Shown here in pieces: positions 36,719 to 44,824 of a stretch of 64,000 nucleotides of DNA. Position 1 is the stretch's first letter. The number at the start of each line of letters is the position of its first letter. Source of the stretch: Crossiella sp. CA-258035 (lineage in GTDB: Bacteria; Actinomycetota; Actinomycetes; Mycobacteriales; Pseudonocardiaceae); NCBI RefSeq assembly GCF_030064675.1, contig NZ_CP116413.1, positions 6,294,001-6,358,000 on the forward strand, read 5' to 3'. The notes beneath the pieces are model-generated. The model did not search any database. It was not told where the DNA came from and saw nothing but the letters and a program-made list of their open reading frames with translations. The position numbers were made by a program, and so were the translations under genes.

Positions 36719-38542
36719 ATGTCGCCACGTCGTCGCTGGATCCGCCGCCTGGTGCACGCCGCCGTCCTGGGCTTGCTCGCCGCCGACACCGCGCAGCTGC
36801 GCAGGCGGCTGGCCGCCCTGCCGGTGCTGCGCGAGCAGCTCGGCCCGGCGCACGAGGGCGCGGTGGCCGTCGCCGAGGGCGTCACCCTGACCGCGGCCAC
36901 CATGGCCGCCGCGCAGGCGCACCGGCACCGCGAACAGCTCGCCAGCCTCGACCTGGTGCCCGCCGACCTGCCCACCGCGCAGGCCCTTGACCTGCTGCGG
37001 GAGGTCGATCCGGCCACCTGCCGACTGGACCGGCTGACCGCGGGCCGCACCGCGGCGCACGCCATCGCCGCCGACGCCGACCTGCTCGCCGAGGTCGGCC
37101 TGTCCGCCCGGCCCAGCGCCCCCGAGCTGGCCACGGCCGCGCTGGAGCTCAAGCTGCACGCCCCGGCCGACACCGCCTGCGCGGTCGCCCCCGGCCTGGC
37201 CGCCGCCCCCGCCGTGCGCGCCCAGGACGCCGCCGTCCAGCAGGCCGCGCACGGTCCCGGCCTGGCACTGCACCTGCTGCTGCGCGCCGCGGTGCTGACC
37301 GCGCTGGCCGCCACCGCGCTGACCGGCCGCAAGTGGGCGGCCGGGCTGCTGGCCGCCTGGTCGGCGCAGCCGCTGCTGGTCTTCGCGGGCAGCCGTGGGC
37401 TCAGGCCGGCCGACCTGCCGCGCGCCTGCCTGACCAGGGTGGTGGCCGAGCCCGCCCGGCTGGTGCGCACCCTGGTGGCCACCGCCCCGGCCCGCGCCGA
37501 GCGCACCGCCGCGATCGCCACCAGCCGGATCGCCTACCGCGCTGACCTGGCCGCGGGCACCGGCCGCTTCTTCCACCGGCCGCGCCGGGACTGCCCGTGG
37601 TGCGGCTCGGCGCAGCTGCGGCGCAGGCTGGTGGCCACCGACCTGCACACGCACAAGCCCGGCCGGTTCGTCCTGGACGAGTGCCGCGGCTGCGGGCACG
37701 TCTTCCAGAACCCCCGGCTCACCGAGGCCGGACTGGAGTTCTACTACCGGGACGCCTACGACGGGCTCAACGAGCACGCCGTGCAGTCGGTGTTCGCCAC
37801 CCGCCGCGAGTACTTCCTCAGCCAGGCCCGTTCGCTGCTGCGGCACGGCAAACCCGAGCGCTGGCTGGACGTCGGCACCGGGCACGGCCACTTCTGCAAC
37901 CAGGCCAAGGAGATCTGGCCGCAGACCAGCTTCGACGGGCTCGACCTCAGCAGCGGGGTGGAGCTGGCGCGGCGGCGCGGGATCCTCGAGCACGCCTACC
38001 GCGGCCTGTTCCCCGACCTGGCGCCGACGCTGGCCGGTCGCTATGACGCGGTGAGCATGTTCCACTACCTGGAGCACGCCACCGACCCGGTCGGCGAGCT
38101 GCGCGCCGCGCACCTGGCGCTGCGGCCCGGTGGTCACCTGGTGATCGAGGTGCCCGATCCGGACTGCCGGTTCAGCAGGCTGCTCGGCCGGTTCTGGGGT
38201 GGCTGGCTCCAGCCCCAGCACCTGCACATGTACCCGATGCGCAACCTGCGCGCCAAGCTCACCGAACTGGGCTTCACCGTGGTCGGCGCCCAGCGCCGCG
38301 AGGCGGGCGCGCCGGACCTGACGGTGGCCGCCTGGCTGCTGGCCAACCACCTGGCGCCCCGGGCGGACCAGCCGTGGCAGGACCGGGCGCCCGGCGCGGC
38401 ACAGCGGGTGCTCAGGGGCGCGGCGCTGACCGCGGCCACCCCGGTGCTGCTCGCGGCCGCGGCGGCCGACCGGCTGCTGGAGCCCGCGGCCGAGGGCTTG
38501 CGCATCTGCAACGCCTACCGGCTGATCGCCCGCCGGGACTGA
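36719..38542 (+). CDS. Zinc-ribbon SAM methyltransferase with N-terminal membrane-like domain (paralogue 2)
   Basis: A 607-residue protein with the same layout as the one at 32380. The N-terminal domain is MSPRRRWIRRLVHAAVL, then LVPADLPTAQALDLLREVDP and LLAAWSAQPLLVFAGS. The zinc ribbon is CPWCGS...CRGCGHVFQNP. The methyltransferase has WLDVGTGHGHFC, MFHYLEHATDP and LRPGGHLVIEVPDPD. The shared N-terminal domain shows these arose by duplication. The ATG at 36719 has no clear ribosome site. The third paralogue begins five bases after its stop, so the two form a unit outside the PKS operon. Confidence 0.87.
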   Translation: MSPRRRWIRRLVHAAVLGLLAADTAQLRRRLAALPVLREQLGPAHEGAVAVAEGVTLTAATMAAAQAHRHREQLASLDLVPADLPTAQALDLLREVDPATCRLDRLTAGRTAAHAIAADADLLAEVGLSARPSAPELATAALELKLHAPADTACAVAPGLAAAPAVRAQDAAVQQAAHGPGLALHLLLRAAVLTALAATALTGRKWAAGLLAAWSAQPLLVFAGSRGLRPADLPRACLTRVVAEPARLVRTLVATAPARAERTAAIATSRIAYRADLAAGTGRFFHRPRRDCPWCGSAQLRRRLVATDLHTHKPGRFVLDECRGCGHVFQNPRLTEAGLEFYYRDAYDGLNEHAVQSVFATRREYFLSQARSLLRHGKPERWLDVGTGHGHFCNQAKEIWPQTSFDGLDLSSGVELARRRGILEHAYRGLFPDLAPTLAGRYDAVSMFHYLEHATDPVGELRAAHLALRPGGHLVIEVPDPDCRFSRLLGRFWGGWLQPQHLHMYPMRNLRAKLTELGFTVVGAQRREAGAPDLTVAAWLLANHLAPRADQPWQDRAPGAAQRVLRGAALTAATPVLLAAAAADRLLEPAAEGLRICNAYRLIARRD

Positions 38543-38547
38543 CCACT

Positions 38548-39573
38548 ATGGACAGACGAGCGGAGTACGCCGCCGAGCTGGCCGAGGGCCTGGCCAGGTT
38601 CTTCCAACCGCGACGGGCCACCTGCCCCTGGTGCGGCTCGACCCGGATCACGCTGCTGCTGCGCAGCCCGGACCTGGTGCAGCGCAAGCCGGGCCGCTTC
38701 CAGCTGGACCGCTGCGCCGACTGCGCGCACGTCTTCCAGAACCCCTGCCTGTCCGCCGCGGGCCTGGCCTTCTACTACCGCGACTTCTACGACGGCCTCG
38801 GCGAGCGGATGATGGACGTCACCTTCAGCGTGCAGGCCCGCACCTACCGGGAACGCGCCGCGCTGGTCGTGCCGCACGCCGACCCGGCCAGCTGGCTGGA
38901 CGTCGGCTGCGGGCACGGCCACTTCTGCCGCACCGCGCGCAAGGTGTTGCCGCGCACCAGCTTCGACGGCCTGGACTTCGGCGGCGGGGTGGAGCTGGCC
39001 CGCGACCGGGGCTGGATCCGGCGCGGCTACCGCGGCGAGTTCCCCGCGCTGGCCGCGGAGCTGGCCGAGCGCTACGACGTGGTCAGCATGCACCACTACC
39101 TGGAGCACAGCACCGACCCGCGGCGCGAGCTGGTGGCCGCGCTGAAGGTGCTGCGCCCCGGCGGCCTGCTGCTGGTCGAGGTGCCGGACCCGGAGTCGGC
39201 TTGGGCCAGGCTCACCGGCCGCTACTGGATCGGCTGGCTGCAGCCACAGCACCTGCACTTCGCGCCGAGGGCGAATCTGCGCGCCGCGCTCACCGAGCTG
39301 GGCTTCACCGTGCTCAGCGAGTCCACCGACGACCCGGCCCACTCCCACGGCCTGCCCACCGCGATGATGCAGATCTCCGGCGAGCTGGTCCCACCGCCGG
39401 AGCGCCCCTGGCTGCCGCGCCCCACCCGGACCAGGCGACTCGCCCGGGCCCTCGGCCTGCTGGTCTCCGTGCCGCTGATCGCCCTGGCCGTGGTGGCCGG
39501 CTGGCTGCTCGGCCCACTGGCCCGCCGCTACCGGCTGCACCACAACTACCGGCTGGTCGCCCGCAAGAGCTGA
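38548..39573 (+). CDS. Zinc-ribbon SAM methyltransferase, short form (paralogue 3)
   Basis: A 341-residue protein matching only the C-terminal half of the two longer paralogues; it starts MDRRAEYAAELAEGLARFF, immediately before CPWCGS. The zinc ribbon (CPWCGS...CADCAHVFQNP), WLDVGCGHGHFC, MHHYLEHSTDP and a C-terminal hydrophobic segment (LGLLVSVPLIALAVVAGWLL) are present. The N-terminal domain is missing entirely. The open frame reaches back to 38374 but would overlap the previous gene, so ATG 38548 is preferred. It is probably co-transcribed with paralogue 2. Confidence 0.85.
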   Translation: MDRRAEYAAELAEGLARFFQPRRATCPWCGSTRITLLLRSPDLVQRKPGRFQLDRCADCAHVFQNPCLSAAGLAFYYRDFYDGLGERMMDVTFSVQARTYRERAALVVPHADPASWLDVGCGHGHFCRTARKVLPRTSFDGLDFGGGVELARDRGWIRRGYRGEFPALAAELAERYDVVSMHHYLEHSTDPRRELVAALKVLRPGGLLLVEVPDPESAWARLTGRYWIGWLQPQHLHFAPRANLRAALTELGFTVLSESTDDPAHSHGLPTAMMQISGELVPPPERPWLPRPTRTRRLARALGLLVSVPLIALAVVAGWLLGPLARRYRLHHNYRLVARKS

Positions 39574-39598
39574 ACTACTCCAGTCAGCCCCTGGTGTA

Positions 39599-39614
39599 AT
39601 TGGACTAGACCAGA
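39599..39614. promoter_or_regulatory. DasR-responsive-element-like box before the LPMO gene
   Basis: TGGACTAGACCA at 39601-39612 matches the core of the Streptomyces DasR site, TGGTCTAGACCA, at 11 of 12 positions. It lies about 85 bases before the LPMO ATG. DasR is the GntR regulator of chitin and N-acetylglucosamine use. Confidence 0.55.
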
Positions 39615-39620
39615 CAGCAT

Positions 39621-39633
39621 GACAATCGTTGTC
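39621..39633. promoter_or_regulatory. Small inverted repeat in the LPMO promoter region
   Basis: GACAATCGTTGTC is a perfect five-base inverted repeat with a three-base centre, just downstream of the DasR-like box. It may be a second operator or overlap the -10. Confidence 0.3.
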
Positions 39634-39694
39634 TCCCAGCCCTTCCGCCGCCGCGGGGGACCTTCGAGCTTCCCTGACATCGAAGGACGAGGCC

Positions 39695-40324
39695 ATGATC
39701 AAACGCGGACAAGGGCTGCTCCTGCTCGCCCTGGTGCCCATGCTGCTCACCGTGCTCGGCGCCCAACCTGCCGCCGCCCACGGCACCATGCTGTCCCCGG
39801 TCAGCCGCGCCTACCAGTGCCGCTGGCACGAGAACCCGGAAAACCCCACCTCAGCCGCCTGCAAAGCCGCCGTGACCACCGGCGGCACCCAGGCCTTCTA
39901 CGACTGGCACGAGGTCAACCTGGCCAACGCCGCCGGCAACCACCGCACCCTCATCCCCAACGGCAAACTCTGCAGCGCAGGCCGCGACAAGTACCGTGGC
40001 CTGGACCTGGCCCGCACCGACTGGGCCACCACCCAGCTGACGGCAGGCGCCGCGGTGAGCTGGCAGTACCGGGCCGCGGTACCCCACCGCGGGCACTTCG
40101 AGCTGTACGTCACCCGCAACGGCTACAACCCGGGCTCGCCACTCCAGTGGTCCGATCTGGAGCGGTTCCACACACAGGCGGATCCGCCGTTGGTGAATGG
40201 GAGCTATCAGCTGAGCGCGCGGTTGCCGGCGGGGAAGAGCGGACGACACCTGATCTACTCGATCTGGCAGCGCTCGGACAGTCCGGAGGCGTTCTACACC
40301 TGCTCGGACGTGAACTTCCGCTGA
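39695..40324 (+). CDS. Lytic polysaccharide monooxygenase, AA10 (chitin/cellulose-active)
   Basis: A secreted copper enzyme that cleaves crystalline chitin or cellulose oxidatively. The 209-residue precursor has a signal peptide ending PAAA|H, so mature His1 (His29) is the N-terminal copper ligand in HGTMLSPVSR. The second copper ligand is probably His134 in RGHFELYVT. The C-terminus has AFYTCSDVNF, typical of the family. It has no carbohydrate-binding module. GAAGGA precedes the ATG at 39695. The DasR-like box upstream suggests control by the chitin regulon. Confidence 0.92.
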   Translation: MIKRGQGLLLLALVPMLLTVLGAQPAAAHGTMLSPVSRAYQCRWHENPENPTSAACKAAVTTGGTQAFYDWHEVNLANAAGNHRTLIPNGKLCSAGRDKYRGLDLARTDWATTQLTAGAAVSWQYRAAVPHRGHFELYVTRNGYNPGSPLQWSDLERFHTQADPPLVNGSYQLSARLPAGKSGRHLIYSIWQRSDSPEAFYTCSDVNFR

Positions 40325-40330
40325 GCCGTG

Positions 40331-40364
40331 AGAGCCGCTGCGCCTGTTTCGGCGCAGCGGCTCT
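40331..40364. terminator. Terminator between LPMO and the DUF3558 gene
   Basis: A perfect 14-base-pair stem (40331-40344 with 40351-40364) with a six-base loop lies seven bases after the LPMO stop, between convergent genes. Confidence 0.85.
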
Positions 40365-40366
40365 TC

Positions 40367-40981
40367 TCAGCCCTTGAGGGTGGCGAGCACCATCTCGCCG
40401 ATGGCGGTGGCTCGCGGACACGGATTGTTTCGGTCCGGCGCGCCTACTGACAACGAGACGTCAACGGAGACCACGGTCTTCTGCGCGGTGGCGATCTCCA
40501 GCCGGCAAACTCCGAGGTCGCGAGCATCAGAATCAAGCGCAATGACGGCGGGGTAACCCGCGACCTGCACCGGCTCCCACACCTTGAAATTGGACTTCTG
40601 CGCGTAGAGCTGAGCGATTCCGCCGATCTGGTTGTTCACCGTGACCGCGAAGCTGTTCTCCGCCGGCGTGCTGCTGGCCTCCCAGGCGCAAGACGGGCCA
40701 AGCGGGCTTTCCCGAGGCGCCCCCCGGACACCGGCAGCCACCTGCTTTGACTGCACCTGCGCCGCGGTCAGCATGCCGCACGGGTTGCTCGCGAACCGAT
40801 TGGTGTCCAGATCCGGCGAAGGCACAGTGGGCACGTCGGCGGGCACAGAGCTCGATGAGGCGGGCGCGCCGCTCGCCGACGCGGAGGTCGGAGTCGGGCC
40901 AGGTGCGCCACCGCATCCCGCCAACAACAGTCCGGCGATCAGTCCAACGACCGACAGCGCACGCGTTCCCTGACGAGTCAC
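40367..40981 (-). CDS. DUF3558 family lipoprotein
   Basis: A 204-residue exported lipoprotein with lipobox LLAGCGG, a Ser/Pro-rich linker and a DUF3558 domain (NPCGMLTAAQV, CAWEAS, GYPAVIAL, CRLEIAT, NPCPRATAIGEMVLATL). The function of the domain is unknown; it is common in Pseudonocardiales and mycobacteria. The GTG start directly follows the TGA of the WXG100-like gene, so the two are translationally coupled. This pairing suggests an envelope or secretion-related role, by association only. Confidence 0.88.
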   Translation of the reverse strand: MTRQGTRALSVVGLIAGLLLAGCGGAPGPTPTSASASGAPASSSSVPADVPTVPSPDLDTNRFASNPCGMLTAAQVQSKQVAAGVRGAPRESPLGPSCAWEASSTPAENSFAVTVNNQIGGIAQLYAQKSNFKVWEPVQVAGYPAVIALDSDARDLGVCRLEIATAQKTVVSVDVSLSVGAPDRNNPCPRATAIGEMVLATLKG

Positions 40982-41347
40982 TCATCCCCCCGGCTTGAAT
41001 GTGCTCTGATTGCCGCCTTCAGTCCCGAGATACTGATCACGGACGGCCTTCAACTTCCGGACCATCGTATCGAGGGCGTCGGCATACGCCTTGTTGGCCC
41101 TGGTGTGCGTTCCTTCTTTGTCATCGACGGTGCGCTCGATGATCTGACGAATCGCATTGCGGCTGTAGTCCTCCTCGCTGGGAGGCTGCCGCATCGAGGC
41201 GGTGTCGCGCGCCAGTCGCCCGATCTCCAGCACCTTCCCCTTGGCCTGCTCCAGTCCAGCGATCAGCCCATCCAGCTGTCCCACGTCGACCGTGAACTTC
41301 GAACCCCCGCCGAAGTCGATCGACACCTTGGTCTCCCAAGGAGCCAT
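40982..41347 (-). CDS. Small helical WXG100/ESX-like protein
   Basis: A 121-residue mostly helical protein. A short beta-rich start (VSIDFGGGSKFTVDV) is followed by two long helices separated by SMRQPPSEEDYSRNA. The layout recalls WXG100/ESX-associated proteins that Pseudonocardiales encode next to DUF3558 lipoproteins, but no clear WXG motif is present. I chose the ATG at 41347, which follows GGGGGA; the open frame to 41437 lacks a ribosome site. It is coupled to the lipoprotein gene. Confidence 0.7.
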   Translation of the reverse strand: MAPWETKVSIDFGGGSKFTVDVGQLDGLIAGLEQAKGKVLEIGRLARDTASMRQPPSEEDYSRNAIRQIIERTVDDKEGTHTRANKAYADALDTMVRKLKAVRDQYLGTEGGNQSTFKPGG

Positions 41348-41796
41348 GGCAATTTCCCCCGTCCCCTGGCAAATCTCTCCCAAGGGCACCGTAACGAAAG
41401 CTCCGCCGCCACCGGAGCCGATCAGCACAGGATGCACTCACCCCGGGGACAACATCACCCGGACGGCGGCTGGAGGAGCTGGGAACGCGCTGGAAGAACC
41501 GCTGTGCCTTCCCTCGTAACCCCGGGCACAGCGGTTCCTTCCCCAGAACCAGCGAACCACGGTGTCGGACGCGGTGCGCTGCAAGCGGGATCGCCACGAA
41601 CGGAGAAGACCCCCAGGTACCTCTCGTTCTCCCGCCATCCGCTGGAGCGGACGTGATGACCGCATTAGCGTACGCTCACCGATGGGCGGGTTGTCAACCC
41701 TGGCGGACGCGTGAACAATCAGGGCGTACTCCTGATTCGCCATGGCGGACACTCCACCACGTCGTGTCCGCCACCGACATCGAGGAAACGTCTCGT
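41348..41796. other. Divergent regulatory region, WXG100-like / XRE operon
   Basis: This is 449 bases without a supported gene. On the XRE side it contains the palindromes AGCGTACGCT (41667-41676) and GGGTTGTCAACCC (41688-41700), a promoter candidate (41691-41719) and the inverted repeat AATCAGG/CCTGATT (41717-41737). Nothing was recognised in the remainder. Confidence 0.55.
41691..41737 (+). promoter_or_regulatory. Promoter and operator-like repeats of the XRE-ImmA operon
   Basis: TTGTCA (41691-41696) and AACAAT (41714-41719) are 17 bases apart. The -35 lies inside the palindrome GGGTTGTCAACCC. An inverted repeat AATCAGG-N7-CCTGATT (41717-41737) overlaps the -10 and expected start. The arrangement suits autoregulation by the XRE protein. 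Confidence 0.5.
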
Positions 41797-42270
41797 ATGG
41801 ATCCCGGCCAGAACGAAGGGCTCGAACCCGCGGAGGGGCAGCTCGCGCGCAAGATCAACCACCTGATCGCGACGCTGTACCCGGACAAGCGCACGCGTCC
41901 CGGCTTCGCCAAGCTGGCGCAGGAGATCCGTGAGAAGACCCGGTCCTCCATCTCCAACACCTACCTGTGGGAGCTGGCCACCGGGAAGAAGCGCAACCTC
42001 ACCCAGGGAACTCTGGCCACGCTCGCGGAGTTCTTCGGTGTGCCCAGCGAGTACTTCCTCAACGACGAGGTGGCCGCGCGCATCGACACCCAGCTGGAGC
42101 TGGCCCTGGCGCTGCGCAACCAGAAGGTCCGCTCGATCGCGCTGCGGGCCGAGGGGCTCTCCGACGCGACGCTGGACTCGATCCTGACCATGCTCACCCA
42201 GGCCCGCAAGATCGAGCGGCTGCCCCCACTGGACACCGGCCGCGACCGGCGACCAGAATCAGACGGATAG
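41797..42270 (+). CDS. XRE family transcriptional regulator (EspR-like)
   Basis: A 157-residue DNA-binding protein. After a short N-terminus, LARKINHLIATLYPD leads into the HTH KLAQEIREKTRSSISNTYLWELATG, followed by LTQGTLATLAEFFGVPSEYFLND, the layout seen in EspR-like proteins of actinobacteria. A helical C-terminus probably dimerises. The ATG at 41797 follows GAGGAA. It is the first gene of the operon with an ImmA/IrrE-like protease, a pairing known elsewhere as repressor and derepressing protease. Confidence 0.85.
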   Translation: MDPGQNEGLEPAEGQLARKINHLIATLYPDKRTRPGFAKLAQEIREKTRSSISNTYLWELATGKKRNLTQGTLATLAEFFGVPSEYFLNDEVAARIDTQLELALALRNQKVRSIALRAEGLSDATLDSILTMLTQARKIERLPPLDTGRDRRPESDG

Positions 42271-42333
42271 CCGCCCGGTATGAGGCATGTCTGCTCGTTC
42301 CGCAGGTGTCCCATCGGAAAATATGGCGAGGCG

Positions 42334-42864
42334 ATGACCACTCGGCAGATCCGCAAGAGATGCCAGGCGCTGGTCGACGGACTGACCCTGCCGGTCCCCT
42401 TCTCGGTCGACGCCCTGGTGGAGGAGCTGGCCGCGCAGCGCGGGCGGCCGATCCACCTGCTGGCGCTGCCCAACGGCATGGTGGTCAACGCCTGTGGGCT
42501 GTGGATCGCCACCGAGACCCACGACGAGATCTACGTCGAGGAGAAGACCACCCCGCTGCACCGGGAACACATCATCCTGCACGAGATCGGGCACATCCTC
42601 TGCGACCACGAGGCCGCCGAGGAGGGTGGGCAGGTGTCGCTGTCGAAGTTCCTGCCCGACCTCAGCCCGGAGCTGATCGAACGGCTGCTCGCGCGCACCA
42701 ACTACACCAGCCAGCAGGAGCAGGAAGCCGAGCTGGTGGCCAGCCTGATCCGCACCGCCGCCGGCACCCGCACCGGACCGTCGGCCGCGGGCGGGGCACT
42801 GGGGGAACTGGAAGCCGCACTGGGGATCCGCAACAAGGGGCGTGGGGACAATTTCGGTCTATGA
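42334..42864 (+). CDS. ImmA/IrrE-like metallopeptidase
   Basis: A 176-residue protein with the zinc protease signature HEIGH in HIILHEIGHILCDHEA, preceded by an IrrE/ImmA-type N-terminal domain (MTTRQIRKRCQALVDG) and a beta strand core (GLWIATETHDEIYVEE). Relatives cleave XRE repressors in response to stress or to mobile-element signals. I chose ATG 42334 behind GGCGAGG. The downstream membrane gene overlaps its end by 23 bases. Confidence 0.85.
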   Translation: MTTRQIRKRCQALVDGLTLPVPFSVDALVEELAAQRGRPIHLLALPNGMVVNACGLWIATETHDEIYVEEKTTPLHREHIILHEIGHILCDHEAAEEGGQVSLSKFLPDLSPELIERLLARTNYTSQQEQEAELVASLIRTAAGTRTGPSAAGGALGELEAALGIRNKGRGDNFGL

Positions 42865-44029
42865 GCTGGGCACCCAGGTCCAGCTGTACGGCGTGCTGGC
42901 GATGTGGGTGGTCATCCTGCTGCGGATCCCCGCGGCCAGGAGGTCCCGCCAGCAGCGGATGCTGTTGCTCGCCGTGGTGGGCATGGCGGGCTCCATCACC
43001 ATCTACCTCGCGCCGGTGCTCTCCGCGCTGAACGCGTTGCCGGGCATCGTGATCGCCGGCTGTGGCCTGTTCACCAACCTGTGGGGCGTGTTCAGCTCCG
43101 CGCTGGTGCTGGACTTCGTGCTGGGCGCGCTGGGCAGGCGCCGGGCGAAGCTGGTCTACGGCGGCACCGCGGCGGTGCTGGTGACCCTGGTGGCGCTCAA
43201 CCTGACCGCCTTTCCCAACGACGAGGGCTGCGTCACCACCAACCAGGCGCAGTGGTACTCCACGTTCTGGTGGATCATCATCGCCGCGCACCTGGTGGCC
43301 AAGATCCCCTGCCTGCTGCTGTGCCTGCGCTACGCCCACCAGGCCAGGCAGGACTCCTCGCTGCGGATCGGGCTCGGCCTCTTCGCCGCGGCCTTCGCGG
43401 TCTCGGCGTTCTTCTGGCTGACCATGCTCTACGTGCTGTTCACCGGCGAACGCTGGATCGGCCAGTACTCCGCGCTCAACATCGGCCTGACCGCGGTGCT
43501 GATGACCGCGGGCGCGGCCCTGCCGCTGGTGCTCGACACCGGGCAGATGGTGCGCAACATGCGCGCGCTGTGGCGGCTGTGGCCGCTGTGGCGGGACCTG
43601 ATCGAGGAGGTGCCGCACGTCGCGCTGAGCAGGCCGCAGGCCCGTGCCCGCGACCTGCTGGGCACCCCGCACTCGACCTACCTGCGGCTGTACCGGCGGG
43701 TCATCGAGATCAGGGACGCGATGCTGATCCTGCGCGACTACGTCAGCCCGGAGACGGTGCGGCGGGCGCAGGCGCACGTCGAGGCCGCCGGGGTGCCCTC
43801 GGCGGAGCGGCAGGCGGCGGTGACCGCGTGCTGGCTGGCCGCGGCCCGGCGGGCCAAGAACGCCGGGGTGGCCCCGGACCCGAACCCCCTCGATGTGGCG
43901 CAGCTGCCCGGTGACGGGCTGCCCAGCGAGATCGACTTCCTGCTCGCGGTGGCGCGGGCGCGGACCCAGCCGTGGGTGGCCACCTTCGAGGCGGCCGGCT
44001 CGGACCAGGGCGCGGGGAAGCAGGCGTGA
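42842..44029 (+). CDS. Multi-pass membrane protein of the MAB_1171c putative transporter family
   Basis: A 395-residue protein. About seven hydrophobic segments occupy residues 10-240 (for example YGVLAMWVVILL, GMAGSITIYLAPVL, TFWWIIIAAHLVAKIPCL), followed by a cytoplasmic C-terminal domain of 150 residues (ALWRLWPLWRDLIEEVPHVAL onward). The family is annotated as a putative transporter without experimental support known to me, and it typically follows XRE and ImmA-like genes in actinomycetes. The GTG start lies inside the ImmA gene (23-base overlap). The stop overlaps the methyltransferase start. Confidence 0.75.
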   Translation: MGTISVYELGTQVQLYGVLAMWVVILLRIPAARRSRQQRMLLLAVVGMAGSITIYLAPVLSALNALPGIVIAGCGLFTNLWGVFSSALVLDFVLGALGRRRAKLVYGGTAAVLVTLVALNLTAFPNDEGCVTTNQAQWYSTFWWIIIAAHLVAKIPCLLLCLRYAHQARQDSSLRIGLGLFAAAFAVSAFFWLTMLYVLFTGERWIGQYSALNIGLTAVLMTAGAALPLVLDTGQMVRNMRALWRLWPLWRDLIEEVPHVALSRPQARARDLLGTPHSTYLRLYRRVIEIRDAMLILRDYVSPETVRRAQAHVEAAGVPSAERQAAVTACWLAAARRAKNAGVAPDPNPLDVAQLPGDGLPSEIDFLLAVARARTQPWVATFEAAGSDQGAGKQA

Positions 44030-44790
44030 GCCGCTACACCGACAGCGCGCTGGGCAAGGACTCCGCCACCGAGCACGACCGGCTCACCTCGATCCAGCGG
44101 GCCGCCGACGCCGGCACCCACCGCGTGCTGGAGTCCCTTGGGCTGCAACGGGACTGGGACTGCCTGGACCTCGGCGCGGGCGCGGGCTCGATCGCCAGGT
44201 GGCTGGCCGAGCAGTGTCCACAGGGGACGGTCGTGGCCAACGACATCGACACCCGCTACCTGACCGACCTCGGCAACGCGGCGCAGCAGGCCGACATCAC
44301 CGACCCCGGCTACGCGCCCGGCCGGTTCGACCTGGTGCACGCCCGTTACCTGCTCTGCCACCTGCCCGAACGCGACGAGGTGGTGCGCAGGGCGGCGACC
44401 TGGCTCAAGCCCGGTGGCTGGCTGGTGGTCACCGACCCCTACCAGCTGCCCGCGGAGACCTCGCCGTTCCCGGTGGTGCGGCGGATCATGGCCGCCTACG
44501 AACAGGTCTACGCCCGGCACGGCGCGGACCTGCACTGGGCGCGCGGCCTGCCCGCACTGCTGGCCGGGGCCGGGCTGGGCGAGGTCGGCTACACCGGGAC
44601 GCTGGGCAGCATGGGCAACCTGGACAAGGACCGCTGGCGGCCGCTGGTCGCACAGGTCAAGCCCGCGATGCTAGCCGAAGGTCTGGTCAGCGAGTCCGAT
44701 ACAGCGGAATTTGAGAGATTGTTGAACAGCCCTACCTTCATCGACATCCCACAGTTCACGATCTCGGTGTGGGGGCGCGCCGTCGGCTGA
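44026..44790 (+). CDS. Class I SAM-dependent methyltransferase
   Basis: A 254-residue enzyme with motif I CLDLGAGAGSIARWLAE, an acidic ribose-binding end VVANDIDTRYL, FDLVHARYLLCHLPERDEV and LKPGGWLVVTDPYQLP. The substrate is not predictable. The GTG at 44026 overlaps the stop of the membrane protein gene by four bases, so it is the fourth gene of the XRE-ImmA operon. The PHP gene begins 34 bases after its stop and may be on the same message. Confidence 0.87.
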   Translation: MSRYTDSALGKDSATEHDRLTSIQRAADAGTHRVLESLGLQRDWDCLDLGAGAGSIARWLAEQCPQGTVVANDIDTRYLTDLGNAAQQADITDPGYAPGRFDLVHARYLLCHLPERDEVVRRAATWLKPGGWLVVTDPYQLPAETSPFPVVRRIMAAYEQVYARHGADLHWARGLPALLAGAGLGEVGYTGTLGSMGNLDKDRWRPLVAQVKPAMLAEGLVSESDTAEFERLLNSPTFIDIPQFTISVWGRAVG

Positions 44791-44824
44791 CCCCCGGCTC
44801 GATCTCGCACTGGGGAGTTTGTCG

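Noticed and set aside
42842-42864. Frameshift between the ImmA-like gene and the membrane protein gene
   Set aside because: The 23-base overlap joins two complete proteins of distinct families, and such overlaps are common in this operon.
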